A DNA stretch of 64,000 nt, taken from Rhabdothermincola sediminis (lineage in GTDB: Bacteria > Actinomycetota > Acidimicrobiia > Acidimicrobiales > Acidimicrobilacustridaceae). Shown here piece after piece: positions 9,078 through 23,058 of the stretch. The position numbers and the translations under genes are program-made. Each line of letters opens with the position of its first letter. Positions within the stretch are counted from its first letter, which is position 1. The stretch spans positions 124,001 to 188,000 of the forward strand of contig NZ_JACFSZ010000002.1 of NCBI RefSeq assembly GCF_014805525.1. Direction: 5' to 3'. Below the pieces are notes generated by a model, which was not told the DNA's origin, ran no database searches, and worked only from the letters and a program-made list of their open reading frames with translations.

Positions 9078-9905
9078 GTGAGCACTCCCCGTGTGGATGT
9101 CGAGCGGTACCGGGTTCCCGCCGGCACGATGGTCGACCTCGCGAGCTGGCCGACCTCCGAGCACGAGCATCACGGGAGTCACAAGAACGGCGCGAGCGGG
9201 CAGTTGGCCGAGTTGAACGAGCAGCTCGCCGACCTGCAGAACCTGCTCGCTGCCGGCGCCCAGCACAAGGTGCTGGTCGTGCTCCAGGGCATGGACACCT
9301 CCGGCAAGGACGGCACGATCAAGCACGTCTTCCGGACCATCAACCCGCTCGGCGTGACCGCGATCAACTTCAAGCGCCCGAACGACACCGAGGCCGCCCA
9401 CGACTACCTGTGGCGGGTGCACCAGCGGGTGCCCGAAGCTGGCCGGCTGACCATCTTCAACCGCAGCCACTACGAGGAGGTGCTGGTGCCGCGGGTCCAC
9501 CGACTCGTCCCGGAGGAGGTGTGGCGGCGCCGCTACGGTCACATCGCGGACTTCGAACGGATGCTCGCCGACGAGGGCACGATCATCCGGAAGTTCTTCC
9601 TGCACATCTCACGCCAGGAGCAGCGCCGGCGGTTGGAGGAGCGGCTCCACAACCCCCGTAAGCAGTGGAAGTTCCAGCACGGGGATCTCGAGGAGCGCAA
9701 GCTCTGGGACGACTACCAGCTCGCCTACGCGGAGGCCATCAGCCGTACCAGCACCGAGCAGGCTCCGTGGTACATCGTGCCCGCGGACCACAAGTCGTAC
9801 CGCAACCTCGTGGTCTCGACGGTGCTGATCGAGGCCCTCGAGTCGCTCGGCATGTCCTACCCTCGGCCGGCCGGCGACCTCGACGGCATCACCATCGAGG
9901 ACTGA
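9078..9905 (+). CDS. Polyphosphate kinase 2 family protein (275 aa)
   Basis: PPK2-type enzyme that transfers phosphate between polyphosphate and a nucleotide. The P-loop GMDTSGKDGTIKHV is at about residues 71-84, the lid/Walker B-like segment is IFNRSHYEEVLVPRVH, and WYIVPADHKSYRNLVV is conserved near the end. The overall pattern is that of the polyphosphate:nucleotide phosphotransferase subgroup (class III-like), which can use both AMP and ADP; that specificity is inferred from the motif style. Start GTG with a GGAGGG site upstream. It converges tightly on the ATP synthase operon (6 bp between stops), although no functional link is implied. Confidence 0.92.
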   Translation: MSTPRVDVERYRVPAGTMVDLASWPTSEHEHHGSHKNGASGQLAELNEQLADLQNLLAAGAQHKVLVVLQGMDTSGKDGTIKHVFRTINPLGVTAINFKRPNDTEAAHDYLWRVHQRVPEAGRLTIFNRSHYEEVLVPRVHRLVPEEVWRRRYGHIADFERMLADEGTIIRKFFLHISRQEQRRRLEERLHNPRKQWKFQHGDLEERKLWDDYQLAYAEAISRTSTEQAPWYIVPADHKSYRNLVVSTVLIEALESLGMSYPRPAGDLDGITIED

Positions 9906-9911
9906 CGGCCC

Positions 9912-10309
9912 TCAGGCCATGGGACGCCCGGCCGCCGCCAGGCGAGCCTGAGCCCGTTGCAAGGCCGCCTGCGCGGTGACGTCGTCACCGCGGCGGATGG
10001 CCTCCTCCGCCCGCTCCTGGGCCCGGCGGGCCCGTTCCACGTCGATCTGGCTACCCAGCTCGGCCATGTCCGAGAGGATCTTCACCTGGTCGTTCGACAC
10101 CTCGATGAACCCGCCGTGCACCGCCGCCTCTTCCTGCCGGCCGTCCGTCAGACGGATCGACAAGGTGTGGATCGCCAGGGCGCCGATGAAGGGTGCGTGA
10201 CCCGGCAGGAAGGCGATGTCACCACCGCCGATGGTGCGCGCCTGGACCATCGTCGCTTCGGCCGACAGCAGCGTGCGCTCCGGCGAGACGAGCTCGACGT
10301 GCAGCGGCA

Positions 10310-10310
<1 letters not shown>
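9912..10310 (-). CDS. atpC: ATP synthase epsilon subunit
   Basis: Last gene of the ATP synthase operon. It codes for the central-stalk epsilon subunit (132 aa) that binds gamma and the c-ring and can inhibit ATP hydrolysis. The N-terminal beta-sandwich PLHVELVSPERTLLSAEATMV and FLPGHAPFIGAL are typical, and the C-terminal half is an Ala/Arg-rich helical hairpin. Its ATG overlaps the last base of the atpD stop (TGATG), indicating translational coupling. Confidence 0.96.
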
Positions 10311-12779
<2,469 letters not shown>

Positions 12780-12782
12780 GGG

Positions 12783-14426
<1,644 letters not shown>

Positions 14427-14437
14427 TGGCGTTCTCC

Positions 14438-14962
14438 TCAGAACGACTCGCGCAGCTTGCTGAGACGGGACCGGACGGAGCCGTCGATGACGGTGTCGCC
14501 GATCTGGGTCACGATGCCCCCCAGGACGTTGGGATCGACGATCACGACGATGTCCACATCCCGTCCCGTGGCTTCCTTGATGGACTCTGCCAGCCGCTTC
14601 TTCTGGTCATCGGTGAGCTCCACCGCGGAGCGCACCTCTGCCACCGACTTGTTGCCCGATGCCGCGGTGCGCGCGAGCAGGCGGTCGACGATGTCGGAGA
14701 GCTCACGGATGCGCCCGGTGCCCACCACGAGCGACACCAGCGCGACGGTGATCGGGCTGGCCTTGCCACCGAGGAGGTCCTCGACGATCTGCTGGCGCTT
14801 CTCCACCGGGAGGTGCGGGTCGCCGAGCGCTTGACGGAGATCGTCGTTGCCCTCGACCACCCGGGCGAAGCGGAAGAGCTCGTCCTGAACCTCGTTGACG
14901 TTTCCCTCAGCGGCCAGGACATCGAGGAACGCATCCGCGTACAGGGCGGTTCGATCGCTCAT
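14438..14962 (-). CDS. atpH: ATP synthase delta subunit
   Basis: Peripheral-stalk delta subunit (174 aa, OSCP type) linking the b-dimer to the top of F1. The N-terminal helical domain starts [17 protein letters not shown]. The C-terminal signature is [36 protein letters not shown], the standard delta motif. Delta is a separate protein, unlike mycobacteria where it is fused to a b-type subunit. ATGA overlap with the atpF stop. Confidence 0.96.
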   Translation of the reverse strand: MSDRTALYADAFLDVLAAEGNVNEVQDELFRFARVVEGNDDLRQALGDPHLPVEKRQQIVEDLLGGKASPITVALVSLVVGTGRIRELSDIVDRLLARTAASGNKSVAEVRSAVELTDDQKKRLAESIKEATGRDVDIVVIVDPNVLGGIVTQIGDTVIDGSVRSRLSKLRESF

Positions 14963-15516
14963 CGGGCGCTCACCCCCGACGACCGCAGGCTGGTGATGTA
15001 GCGCTCGACGAGCTCGGCCTGGGTCTGGCCGTCGAGGTTCCGGGCCACCACCGCTTCGGCCGCTCCCACGACCAGCTCGGCGAGCTCCGCCTTGAGATCC
15101 GCGGCAGCCTGGGCCTTCGAGGCCTCGGCGTCCGCGGCCACTCGTGCCCGCAGCTCCGCGGCGTCCGCTTCGGCCCGCGCCGCGATCTGCTCGGCGAGGG
15201 CGGCCGCGGTCTGGTGAGCCTCGGAGCGGATCCGTGCCCGTTCCTGATCGGCGTTGGCGATCCGACCCTCGACATCGGCCAGCGCGGCTTCGGCCTCCAT
15301 CCGGGCGGTGGCGGCCTCGGAGAGCTCGTTGCTCAGCCGCTCGATGCGCCCGTTCCAGAGGTTGCGGATCGCGGGACCACCCTTCCAGATGAGCAGGGCC
15401 GCGACCACCAAGAACGCGGATGAGCCCCAGATCACCTCATTGAAGTCGTGGGGGAGGATGAAGCCGTTTCCCGCGTGCCCGCCGCCTTCCGCTGCGAGAA
15501 CCAGGAGGTTGACCAT
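14959..15516 (-). CDS. atpF: ATP synthase Fo b subunit
   Basis: Peripheral-stalk b-type subunit (185 aa): one N-terminal membrane span (about residues 28-45, FNEVIWGSSAFLVVAALLIW) and a long, charged Ala/Glu-rich coiled coil. This is the second of two b-like genes in the operon, so the stalk is predicted to be a b/b' heterodimer. Overlaps atpH by 4 bp. Confidence 0.93.
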   Translation of the reverse strand: MVNLLVLAAEGGGHAGNGFILPHDFNEVIWGSSAFLVVAALLIWKGGPAIRNLWNGRIERLSNELSEAATARMEAEAALADVEGRIANADQERARIRSEAHQTAAALAEQIAARAEADAAELRARVAADAEASKAQAAADLKAELAELVVGAAEAVVARNLDGQTQAELVERYITSLRSSGVSAR

Positions 15517-15536
15517 GTCGTGTCCTGCTTTCCTGC

Positions 15537-16097
15537 TCAGTTCTGCGAACCGGCGCGGTTCACGTAGTCCTCGATGATCTGGAGCTGTGCCTGGCGGTCG
15601 AGCGGCTTCTCCACCACCGCGCCGGCGGCCGCGACGACGATGTCGGCCAAGCTCTCGCGAAGCTCGGCTCGGGCCGCGGCCTTGGCGGCAGCCACCTCCT
15701 GCGCGGCCTGGGCCCGTACCGCTGCCGCGTCGGCCTCGGCTTCGGCCATCACCGCCTTGCGCTTCGCCTCGGCCTGGGCCCGGGCGTCCTCGAGGATGCG
15801 CACCGCCTCGGCCTTGGCGCTGGCCAGGCTCGCCTGGTACTCCGCGAGCTTGGCCGCGGCAGCCTCCCTGGCCTGCTCCGCCGCGGCGAGATCAGCGCGT
15901 GCCTTCTCCTCCCGGCGCTCCATGCCCCGCAGGACCGGTGGTAGCAGCACGAACTTCATGAGGATCCACAGCACCGCGAAGGTGACGGCACCCCAGAACA
16001 GCTCGTTCCCGACCGGGAGGATCGGGTTGGCGAGTTCTTCCTCCTGGATCGCCTGCGAGACCTCGGAGGCGACCCGGAGGGCCGTGGCGAAGACCAC
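15537..16097 (-). CDS. atpF: ATP synthase Fo b' (second b-type) subunit
   Basis: b-type subunit (186 aa) with one membrane span (about 30-50, ELFWGAVTFAVLWILMKFV), then a highly charged coiled coil ending in a region homologous to the b C-terminus (RAELRESLADIVVAAAGAVVEK). GTG start behind AAAGGAG. Two different b genes in tandem are usual in photosynthetic bacteria and occur in some actinobacteria. Which copy is b and which is b' is not certain. Confidence 0.92.
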   Translation of the reverse strand: MVFATALRVASEVSQAIQEEELANPILPVGNELFWGAVTFAVLWILMKFVLLPPVLRGMERREEKARADLAAAEQAREAAAAKLAEYQASLASAKAEAVRILEDARAQAEAKRKAVMAEAEADAAAVRAQAAQEVAAAKAAARAELRESLADIVVAAAGAVVEKPLDRQAQLQIIEDYVNRAGSQN

Positions 16098-16119
16098 GTG
16101 ACGCTCCTTTGGTCGGTGA

Positions 16120-17202
<1,083 letters not shown>

Positions 17203-17206
<4 letters not shown>

Positions 17207-17652
17207 GTTGGGGTGTACTCCTGGGTCTTGGGCTTGAGGCCCGGGAAGGCGAGCGAGGCGGAGACGTACTTCATCTCCCAGAACAGCAGGCCGAGATGGG
17301 TCACGATGATGGTCACGCCGAGGGGCACCAGCTCGACCCACCAGGCGTCGCGCACGAGCAGGACGGCGGCGAAGATGATGGCGAGCCGGATCAGGAAGCC
17401 GAACATCGCGGCGACGCCCATCATGGCCACCGAGACCCTCGCCGAGTAGGTCATGGCGGTGGCGGCGAGCACGAAGTTCACGCAGACCAACCCGATCGCG
17501 TAGCTGGTCGACAGCGCGCCCGGCACGCCCCAGATCAGCCCGAACACGGCGATCAGCGCCGGGGCCGCCCACGCGGCCCGGCGCAGCATGTCGCGCACGA
17601 GCTGCCCCTCGGGGGCAGGACCGTGGAGCGTGGTCGTGAGGGCGTCAGTCAT
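17203..17652 (-). CDS. atpI: ATP synthase subunit I-like membrane protein
   Basis: 149-residue protein with four hydrophobic spans (about 28-45, 50-68, 77-97, 104-122), fitting the AtpI/subunit-I family. AtpI assists c-ring assembly or Mg2+ supply in other bacteria. The position directly before atpB matches Rv1303 in the mycobacterial operon. Its start overlaps the AtpZ-like stop and its stop overlaps atpB. Confidence 0.8.
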
Positions 17653-17899
17653 GACGCTTGGCCCATGGCGCGCAGGCCTCGTGCTGTTCCATCTCGAGCT
17701 TGTATCCGTAGTAGAGCTTCACGCTCACTCCCGCGAGCCCGACGACCGCGAAGGTGACGGTGAGGATCGGGGTGATCCCCAGCGAGCGGTCGATGAGCAG
17801 GCCGACCAACGCGAGGAGCACCGGGCTGAGCGCGAGCTCGAACCCTCCGCTGCTCTTGTACATCTGCTGCGTGACTTCGCGCCGTTGCGAAACGTCCAC
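17645..17899 (-). CDS. AtpZ/AtpI-like small membrane protein (84 aa)
   Basis: Two transmembrane helices around residues 22-40 and 44-64 (LALSPVLLALVGLLID, ILTVTFAVVGLAGVSVKLYYG) followed by a charged tail, the pattern of AtpZ/F0F1-ATPase-associated subunits. GTG 17899 begins VDVSQRREVTQQMYKSS. It overlaps atpI by 8 bp and opens the ATP synthase operon, so it probably works with AtpI in assembly or cation supply. Assignment rests on size, topology and location. Confidence 0.72.
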   Translation of the reverse strand: MDVSQRREVTQQMYKSSGGFELALSPVLLALVGLLIDRSLGITPILTVTFAVVGLAGVSVKLYYGYKLEMEQHEACAPWAKRHD

Positions 17900-17939
17900 C
17901 AGACAACCCTGATCCGGAGCTTGTGAAGCAGTTCGCAAA

Positions 17940-19106
17940 CTATTCGGGGTGCCCCTGCTCCGCAAATCCCCGGTCCCCGGCTCCGGCGGGGGCGGCCTGG
18001 GAGTCGGGTCGCGAGCCTCGCAGGCTCGGGTGCAGGATGGTGAACAGCGCCAGCAGGAGGGCGGCGATCCCGATGGGGACGATCCCATCGCCACGGCCCG
18101 AGTACGTGGGGTAGAGCACGAACCCCGACAGCAGCGCGGTCCACGCCCAGAGGATCAGCACGCTGCGCCAGTGACCGTGCCCCAGCCGCATCAGCCGGTG
18201 GTGGAGGTGATCCTTGTCTGCCGTGGCCACCCCGGTACGGCGGGTGGCGCGCCGCACGATGGCCAGCAGCGTGTCGAGGATCGGCACCCCCAGGATCAGC
18301 AGCGGGATGAGCAGCGGGGCGAAGAAGAAGAAGGACTGGCCGCTGAAGGGCTGGTCGGTACGTCCCCCCACCACCATGGTCGAGGCCGCCATCAGCAGGC
18401 CCAGCAGCAGGGCGCCACCGTCGCCCATGAAGATCCGGGCCGGGTGGCGGTTCCATGGCAGGAACCCGAGGCACATGCCCACGATGATCACCGCCAGCAG
18501 GGGGCCGACGTTCCCCGCCTGCAGCAGGCCCGCGTCGGTGAGCTGGAGCGCGTAGAGGAAGAAGGTGCCCGCCGCGATGGCCACGATCCCGGCAGCCAAC
18601 CCGTCGAGCCCGTCGATGAGGTTGATGGCGTTGGTCATGCCCACCACCCACAGCACGCTGACCAGGTAGCTCCAGTCCGGCGAGAGCAGGAAGGTGCCCT
18701 GGAACGGCACGCGCAGCACGAGCAGGCTCACCCCGGAGATGACCAGGACGCTGGCCGAGACCACGATGCCGGCGAGCTTGGCGGGAGCCGAGACCTCGCG
18801 CAGATCGTCGATCACTCCCACGGCGAGGATCAGCAGACCTGCCGCCAGCACACCGAGGGGCTCGGTGTTCCCGGCGAAGACCTCGTCGAAGCCATCGAGT
18901 CGCCAGGCGACCGTCATCCCCGCGACCAGCCCGCCCATCATCGCGACCCCCCCGAGGGTCGGCGTCGGCCGCTCGTGTACTCGGCGCTCGTCAGGCTTGA
19001 CCACCGCGCCGAGGCGCACCGAGAGCCGGCGCACCAGTGGGGTCAGGCCCAGGGTGGTCACCACGGTGACGGCCAGGACCGCGACGTAGGCCTCGAACGA
19101 CGGCAC
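17940..19106 (-). CDS. wecA: Undecaprenyl-phosphate GlcNAc-1-phosphate transferase (WecA/Rfe family)
   Basis: Polytopic membrane enzyme (388 aa) of the MraY/WecA family, which moves GlcNAc-1-P from UDP-GlcNAc to decaprenyl/undecaprenyl phosphate to start cell-wall polymer synthesis. Diagnostic motifs: GVIDDLREVSAPAKL (DDxxD-like), NAINLIDGLDGLAAG, GDGGALLLG and KDHLHHRLMRLGHG (the WecA-type HIHH-like motif). About ten hydrophobic spans. GTG start. Location before atpI mirrors Rv1302 (rfe) in Mycobacterium, supporting the call. Confidence 0.92.
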   Translation of the reverse strand: MPSFEAYVAVLAVTVVTTLGLTPLVRRLSVRLGAVVKPDERRVHERPTPTLGGVAMMGGLVAGMTVAWRLDGFDEVFAGNTEPLGVLAAGLLILAVGVIDDLREVSAPAKLAGIVVSASVLVISGVSLLVLRVPFQGTFLLSPDWSYLVSVLWVVGMTNAINLIDGLDGLAAGIVAIAAGTFFLYALQLTDAGLLQAGNVGPLLAVIIVGMCLGFLPWNRHPARIFMGDGGALLLGLLMAASTMVVGGRTDQPFSGQSFFFFAPLLIPLLILGVPILDTLLAIVRRATRRTGVATADKDHLHHRLMRLGHGHWRSVLILWAWTALLSGFVLYPTYSGRGDGIVPIGIAALLLALFTILHPSLRGSRPDSQAAPAGAGDRGFAEQGHPE

Positions 19107-19121
19107 GGGCCCGGGCTCGCC

Positions 19122-20366
19122 TCAGTGGGGATAGGGGGTGTACTTGGAGCAGAGGGTGGCCACGTCCTCCCGGACGGCGGCCAGCTCGCCTTCGTCGGTG
19201 CGGTGGCGGAGCGCTCGGGCGATGAGGCCGGCGATGGCGACCATCTCCGTCTCCCGCATGCCTTGCGTGGTGACCGCGGGGGTCCCGATCCGCACGCCGC
19301 TGGTGACGAACGGCGAGCGCGGATCGTCGGGGATCGTGTTCTTGTTGAGCGTGATGCCCGCCCGGTCGAGGACCGCCTGCGCCTCCTTGCCGGTCAGCTC
19401 TTCGTCGAAGGGGCGCAGGTCGACGAGCATCAGGTGGTTGTCGGTGCCGCCCGACACCAAGCGGAAGCCCTCGTGGGCCAACGCCTCGGCCAGGGCAGAG
19501 GCGTTGGCCACCACCTGGGCGGCATAGGAGGCGAAGCTCGGGTCCATCGCCTCGCGGAAGGCCACGGCCTTGGCCGCGATCACGTGCTCGAGCGGGCCGC
19601 CCTGCAGGCCGGGGAACAACGCCTTGTCGATGGCCGGCCCGAGCTCGGCCCGCGCCAGGATGCAGCCCCCTCGGGGCCCTCGGAGCGTCTTGTGGGTGGT
19701 GAAGGTGACGATGTCCGCGTGCGGGACCGGGTTCGGGTGCACACCGCCCGCGATGAGCCCCGCGATATGGGCGGCGTCGAACATGAGGAGGGCGCCGACC
19801 TCGTCGGCGATCTCTCGCAGTGGGGCAGGTTCGATGACCCGTGGGTACGCGGTGGCTCCGGCGATGATGAGCTTGGGTCGCTCGGCTCTGGCCACCTCCC
19901 GCACCCGGTCGTAGTCGAGGCGCTCGTCGCTGGGGGTGACGCCGTAGGAGACGAAGTCGTAGTAGCGGCCGCTGATGTTCACCGGCGAGCCGTGCGTGAG
20001 GTGGCCACCGTGGTCGAGGCTCATGCCCATGACCTTGTCGCCGGGCTCCAGCACGGCCAGGTACACGGCCAGGTTCGCGTTGGCACCGGAGTGCGGCTGC
20101 ACGTTGGCGTGCTCCGCACCGAACAGCTCCTTGGCCCGTTCCCGAGCCAGCTCCTCGACCTCGTCGACGAGCTGGTTGCCGCCGTAGTAGCGCTTGCCCG
20201 GGTAGCCCTCCGCGTACTTGTTCGTGAGGACGGAGCCCGTGGCCTCCATCACCGCCGGCGACGTGAAGTTCTCGGAGGCTATGAGTTGCAAGGTGGTGTT
20301 CTGGCGTTCGAGCTCCCGGTCGATCAGCCCGAACACCTCCGTGTCGCGTTCGGTGGGCCAGCTCAT
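19122..20366 (-). CDS. glyA: Serine hydroxymethyltransferase
   Basis: PLP enzyme (414 aa) interconverting serine and glycine with tetrahydrofolate, the main source of one-carbon units. [32 protein letters not shown] is the N-terminal signature. The PLP lysine is in [17 protein letters not shown] ([11 protein letters not shown]). Normal length. ATG 20366 starts [12 protein letters not shown], and longer in-frame starts run into the phosphatase gene. It lies between the phosphatase and wecA, a common arrangement. Confidence 0.97.
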   Translation of the reverse strand: MSWPTERDTEVFGLIDRELERQNTTLQLIASENFTSPAVMEATGSVLTNKYAEGYPGKRYYGGNQLVDEVEELARERAKELFGAEHANVQPHSGANANLAVYLAVLEPGDKVMGMSLDHGGHLTHGSPVNISGRYYDFVSYGVTPSDERLDYDRVREVARAERPKLIIAGATAYPRVIEPAPLREIADEVGALLMFDAAHIAGLIAGGVHPNPVPHADIVTFTTHKTLRGPRGGCILARAELGPAIDKALFPGLQGGPLEHVIAAKAVAFREAMDPSFASYAAQVVANASALAEALAHEGFRLVSGGTDNHLMLVDLRPFDEELTGKEAQAVLDRAGITLNKNTIPDDPRSPFVTSGVRIGTPAVTTQGMRETEMVAIAGLIARALRHRTDEGELAAVREDVATLCSKYTPYPH

Positions 20367-20380
20367 GTCGGTCTCCTGGG

Positions 20381-20992
20381 TCAGATGGGGGCGAGGCGGG
20401 AGGCGTCGGGCTCGGGGGCGTTGTGCCACGCGAGCTCGACGAGGGAGTCGACGAGCTCAGCCAGCTCGTCGGCGGTTCGCTCGTAGACGGCCATCCGCTG
20501 GCCGATGGGATCGGCGACGTCGTCGTCCGGTGAGGACCCGAGGTGCGCCAAGGGTGTGCGCCCCGCGTGCATGCGGGCCAGCCAGCCCGCCATGCTCTCC
20601 CCCTCGCCGCGGGGGCCCCGCTCGCGACCGAGCCGCACCAGCTCCTTGAGGGTGAAGGTCCTCGGGAACGCGTCGGGCACCAACACCACGGCTTCGCGCA
20701 CGTGCTCTCGGGCCATGGCCAGGATCAGGTCGGCGCCGGCCACCCGCTCGGGGCTGAGGAGGCTGCTGCGATGCTCGGCGATGCCCAGGCCGAAGTCGGC
20801 CATCACCTCCACCGCGGCGCTCGACGGCGGCCGGCCCTCCGCTGTCACACCGGCGGAGGACACCCGCGCCGCGACCCCCCGCTCGGTGAGTCGGTGCCGC
20901 AGGAGCGCTTCGGCCATCGGCGAGCGGCAGATGTTGCCGGTGCAGACCACGAGGACGTCGATGCTGCGGATTGTAGTGAGGACCCTCGCCAC
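20381..20992 (-). CDS. Low-molecular-weight protein-tyrosine-phosphatase-like protein
   Basis: 203 residues. The catalytic loop [20 protein letters not shown] (CxxxxCRSP form, here CTGNICRS) is at the N-terminus, and a C-terminal [10 protein letters not shown] provides the general-acid Asp region (DP motif). It can dephosphorylate protein tyrosine or arginine residues; those next to glyA/sua5 in other bacteria are often arginine phosphatases, which cannot be proved here. The GTG at 20992 is eight bases from an inverted repeat that also faces the thiolase-like gene. Confidence 0.87.
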   Translation of the reverse strand: MARVLTTIRSIDVLVVCTGNICRSPMAEALLRHRLTERGVAARVSSAGVTAEGRPPSSAAVEVMADFGLGIAEHRSSLLSPERVAGADLILAMAREHVREAVVLVPDAFPRTFTLKELVRLGRERGPRGEGESMAGWLARMHAGRTPLAHLGSSPDDDVADPIGQRMAVYERTADELAELVDSLVELAWHNAPEPDASRLAPI

Positions 20993-20999
20993 CGGTACT

Positions 21000-21017
21000 C
21001 TTGACCGACCGGTCAAG
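21000..21017. promoter_or_regulatory. Palindromic operator, 18 bp (copy A)
   Basis: CTTGACCGACCGGTCAAG: 8-bp arms with a 2-bp centre, placed between the divergent phosphatase and thiolase-like genes. It matches the site at 57084 in 15 of 18 positions. Size and symmetry suit a TetR-family repressor of lipid-metabolism genes. Confidence 0.7.
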
Positions 21018-21054
21018 ACGAGTGACAGAGCGATACCCAGAGCGAGGAGGAACG

Positions 21055-22536
21055 GTGGATCCACGGTTGCCGGTGCTGATCGGTGTGGGTCAGATCACCC
21101 AGCGGGTCGACCGTGGTGACGACGCGCTCGAGCCGGTGGACCTCATGGCCGAGGCACTGCGGCGAGCCGAGCACGACGCGGGCAGCAACGGGATCCTGGC
21201 GGGGGCGGACTCCATCCGGGTGATCAACGAGCTGTCGTGGCGGTACCTCGATCCGGGCGCGCTGGTCGCCCAGCGGATCGGCGCCGCGCCTCGCACCACC
21301 GAGTACACGGTGATGGGCGGCAACTACGTGCAGACGGTGGTCAACCGCACGGCCCTCGACATCCAGGCCGGCCGCAACGACCTGGTGCTGCTCACCGGAG
21401 GAGAGGCCTGGCGGACCCGCACTCAGGCCAAGAAGGCCGGCGCCGACCTCGGCTGGACGACCCAACCGCCCGGCACGCCTCCGCCGCTCCAGATCGGCGA
21501 CGACCACGACCTGGTCCACCCCGTCGAGCTGTCCCGAGGCGTGTTCCTGCCCGTCCAGGTGTACCCGATGTTCGACATCGCCCTCCGGGCGGAGCGGGGC
21601 CTGTCGATCGCCGAGCACCGGCGCCAGATCGCCGAGCTGTGGGCTCGCTTCTCCGAGGTGGCAGTAGGCAACCCCTATGCCTGGATCCAGCGTTCCTACA
21701 CCGCCGAGGAGATCGCCACTCCGTCCCCTGACAACCGCATGATCGGCTTCCCGTACACGAAGGTGATGAACTCGAACAACAACGTCGAGCAGGGTGCAGG
21801 GCTGATCCTCTGCTCGGTGGAGCGGGCCCGGGCACTCGGTGTGACCCCCGACCGATGGGTCTTCATCCACGCGGGCGCCGATGCCCACGATCACTGGTTC
21901 CTGTCCAATCGGGCCGACCTGCACTCCTCTCCGGCGATCCGCATCGCCGGTCGAGCGGCCCTCGACCTGGCCGGCGTGACGATCGACGACGTAGCCCACG
22001 TCGACCTCTACAGCTGCTTCCCCTCCGCGGTGCAGGTCGCCGCTCGTGAGCTCGGGCTGAGCCTCCAGCGCCAGCTCACCGTGACCGGAGGAATGAGTTT
22101 CGCCGGGGGCCCGTGGAACAACTACGTCATGCACGCCATCGCCACGATGGCCGACGTCCTGCGCGACGACCCGGGTTCGCTCGGAATGTGCACCGCCAAC
22201 GGCGGCTACGTCACCAAGCACGCATTCGGCATCTACTCCACCGAGCCCCCTCCGTCGGGCCGCTTCCGCCATGCGGAGCCCCAGGACGAGGTCGACGCCC
22301 TCCCGAGCCGCGAACTCGCGGAGGGCCACGACGGCGAGGTGACGATCGAGACCTACACGGTGATGCACGATCGCGACGGCCAACCGGAACGGGCCCTCGC
22401 AGCCTGCCTCACCGCGGAGGGACGGCGGACCTGGGGCGCCACGACCGACCCCTCCACGATGCGAGCGTTCCTCGCCGAGGATCTGGTCGGGGTCAAAGGG
22501 GTGCTCTCCGCCGCCGGGGACCTGGCGCTGGCCTGA
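21055..22536 (+). CDS. Thiolase-like acetyl-CoA acetyltransferase family protein (493 aa)
   Basis: Thiolase-superfamily protein with N-terminal LPVLIGVGQITQR and a C-terminal extra domain (about residues 425-480) containing TIETYTVMHDRDGQPERAL, as in the type-1 thiolase-like proteins with an added OB-like domain. The usual nucleophilic Cys site reads MGGNYVQTVVNRTA, so Cys is missing; a second-half motif is GGMSFAGGPWNNYVMHAIA. It probably handles acyl-CoA condensation/cleavage-like chemistry or binding; catalysis as a true thiolase is doubtful. GTG 21055 follows GAGGAGG. A near-perfect operator sits 38 bp upstream. Confidence 0.85.
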   Translation: MDPRLPVLIGVGQITQRVDRGDDALEPVDLMAEALRRAEHDAGSNGILAGADSIRVINELSWRYLDPGALVAQRIGAAPRTTEYTVMGGNYVQTVVNRTALDIQAGRNDLVLLTGGEAWRTRTQAKKAGADLGWTTQPPGTPPPLQIGDDHDLVHPVELSRGVFLPVQVYPMFDIALRAERGLSIAEHRRQIAELWARFSEVAVGNPYAWIQRSYTAEEIATPSPDNRMIGFPYTKVMNSNNNVEQGAGLILCSVERARALGVTPDRWVFIHAGADAHDHWFLSNRADLHSSPAIRIAGRAALDLAGVTIDDVAHVDLYSCFPSAVQVAARELGLSLQRQLTVTGGMSFAGGPWNNYVMHAIATMADVLRDDPGSLGMCTANGGYVTKHAFGIYSTEPPPSGRFRHAEPQDEVDALPSRELAEGHDGEVTIETYTVMHDRDGQPERALAACLTAEGRRTWGATTDPSTMRAFLAEDLVGVKGVLSAAGDLALA

Positions 22537-22554
22537 TCGGGCGCCGGGGGCGGG

Positions 22555-22983
22555 TCAGCCAGCGCCGCGAGCACGCAGACGCGCCGCGAGGGTCTCCATC
22601 ACCCGGTCGTGCGCCTTCGGCATCTCCTCGAGCAGTTGCTTGAAGTGCTTGGTGTCGAACGCCAGCAGCTTCATCGGGGTCTCGGCGACGACCGTGGCAT
22701 TGCGTGGCCGGTGCTCCACGAGCGCCATCTCCCCCACCATCGAACCGGGGCCCACCGTGGCGATGTGCTCGTCCCCGTAGTACACGCCTGCACTGCCCTC
22801 GAGGATGACGTAGCACTCCAACCCGACCCGCCCCTGATCGACCAGTACGGCACCTGCCTCGGCCTCCACGTCGTCGGCCAGCTCCGCCACCCGCTGGAGC
22901 TCCTCGTCGGTGAAGCCGTCGAAGAACGAGACACCCTTGAGCTTCGCGACCCCGTCGACCGCCTTCTTCCTGCTCCCGAACAT
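22555..22983 (-). CDS. Cyclic-nucleotide-binding-domain protein (142 aa)
   Basis: Single Crp/cNMP-type beta-barrel: FFDGFTDEELQRVAELADDVEAEAG, GAVLVDQGRVGLECYVILEGSAGVY, then PGSMVGEMALVEHRPRNATVVAETPMKLLAF with the phosphate-binding-cassette-like GEMAL...RNATV. There is no DNA-binding helix-turn-helix, so it is a stand-alone effector or regulatory subunit. It stands alone on its strand between two plus-strand lipid/redox genes. The partner is not visible. Confidence 0.88.
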   Translation of the reverse strand: MFGSRKKAVDGVAKLKGVSFFDGFTDEELQRVAELADDVEAEAGAVLVDQGRVGLECYVILEGSAGVYYGDEHIATVGPGSMVGEMALVEHRPRNATVVAETPMKLLAFDTKHFKQLLEEMPKAHDRVMETLAARLRARGAG

Positions 22984-23003
22984 GGTGCGACTCTAGAGCA
23001 CCA
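22983..23003. promoter_or_regulatory. Inverted repeat between the cNMP gene and the dehydrogenase
   Basis: Arms TGGTGC and GCACCA with a 9-bp spacer containing TCTAGA; it touches the cNMP start codon. Short arms, so only a weak operator candidate. Confidence 0.3.
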
Positions 23004-23058
23004 GGCCCTCCGGTGCCCTGGGTGCGGGTACGGTGACCCCGACACGAAAGGGGTGGTC

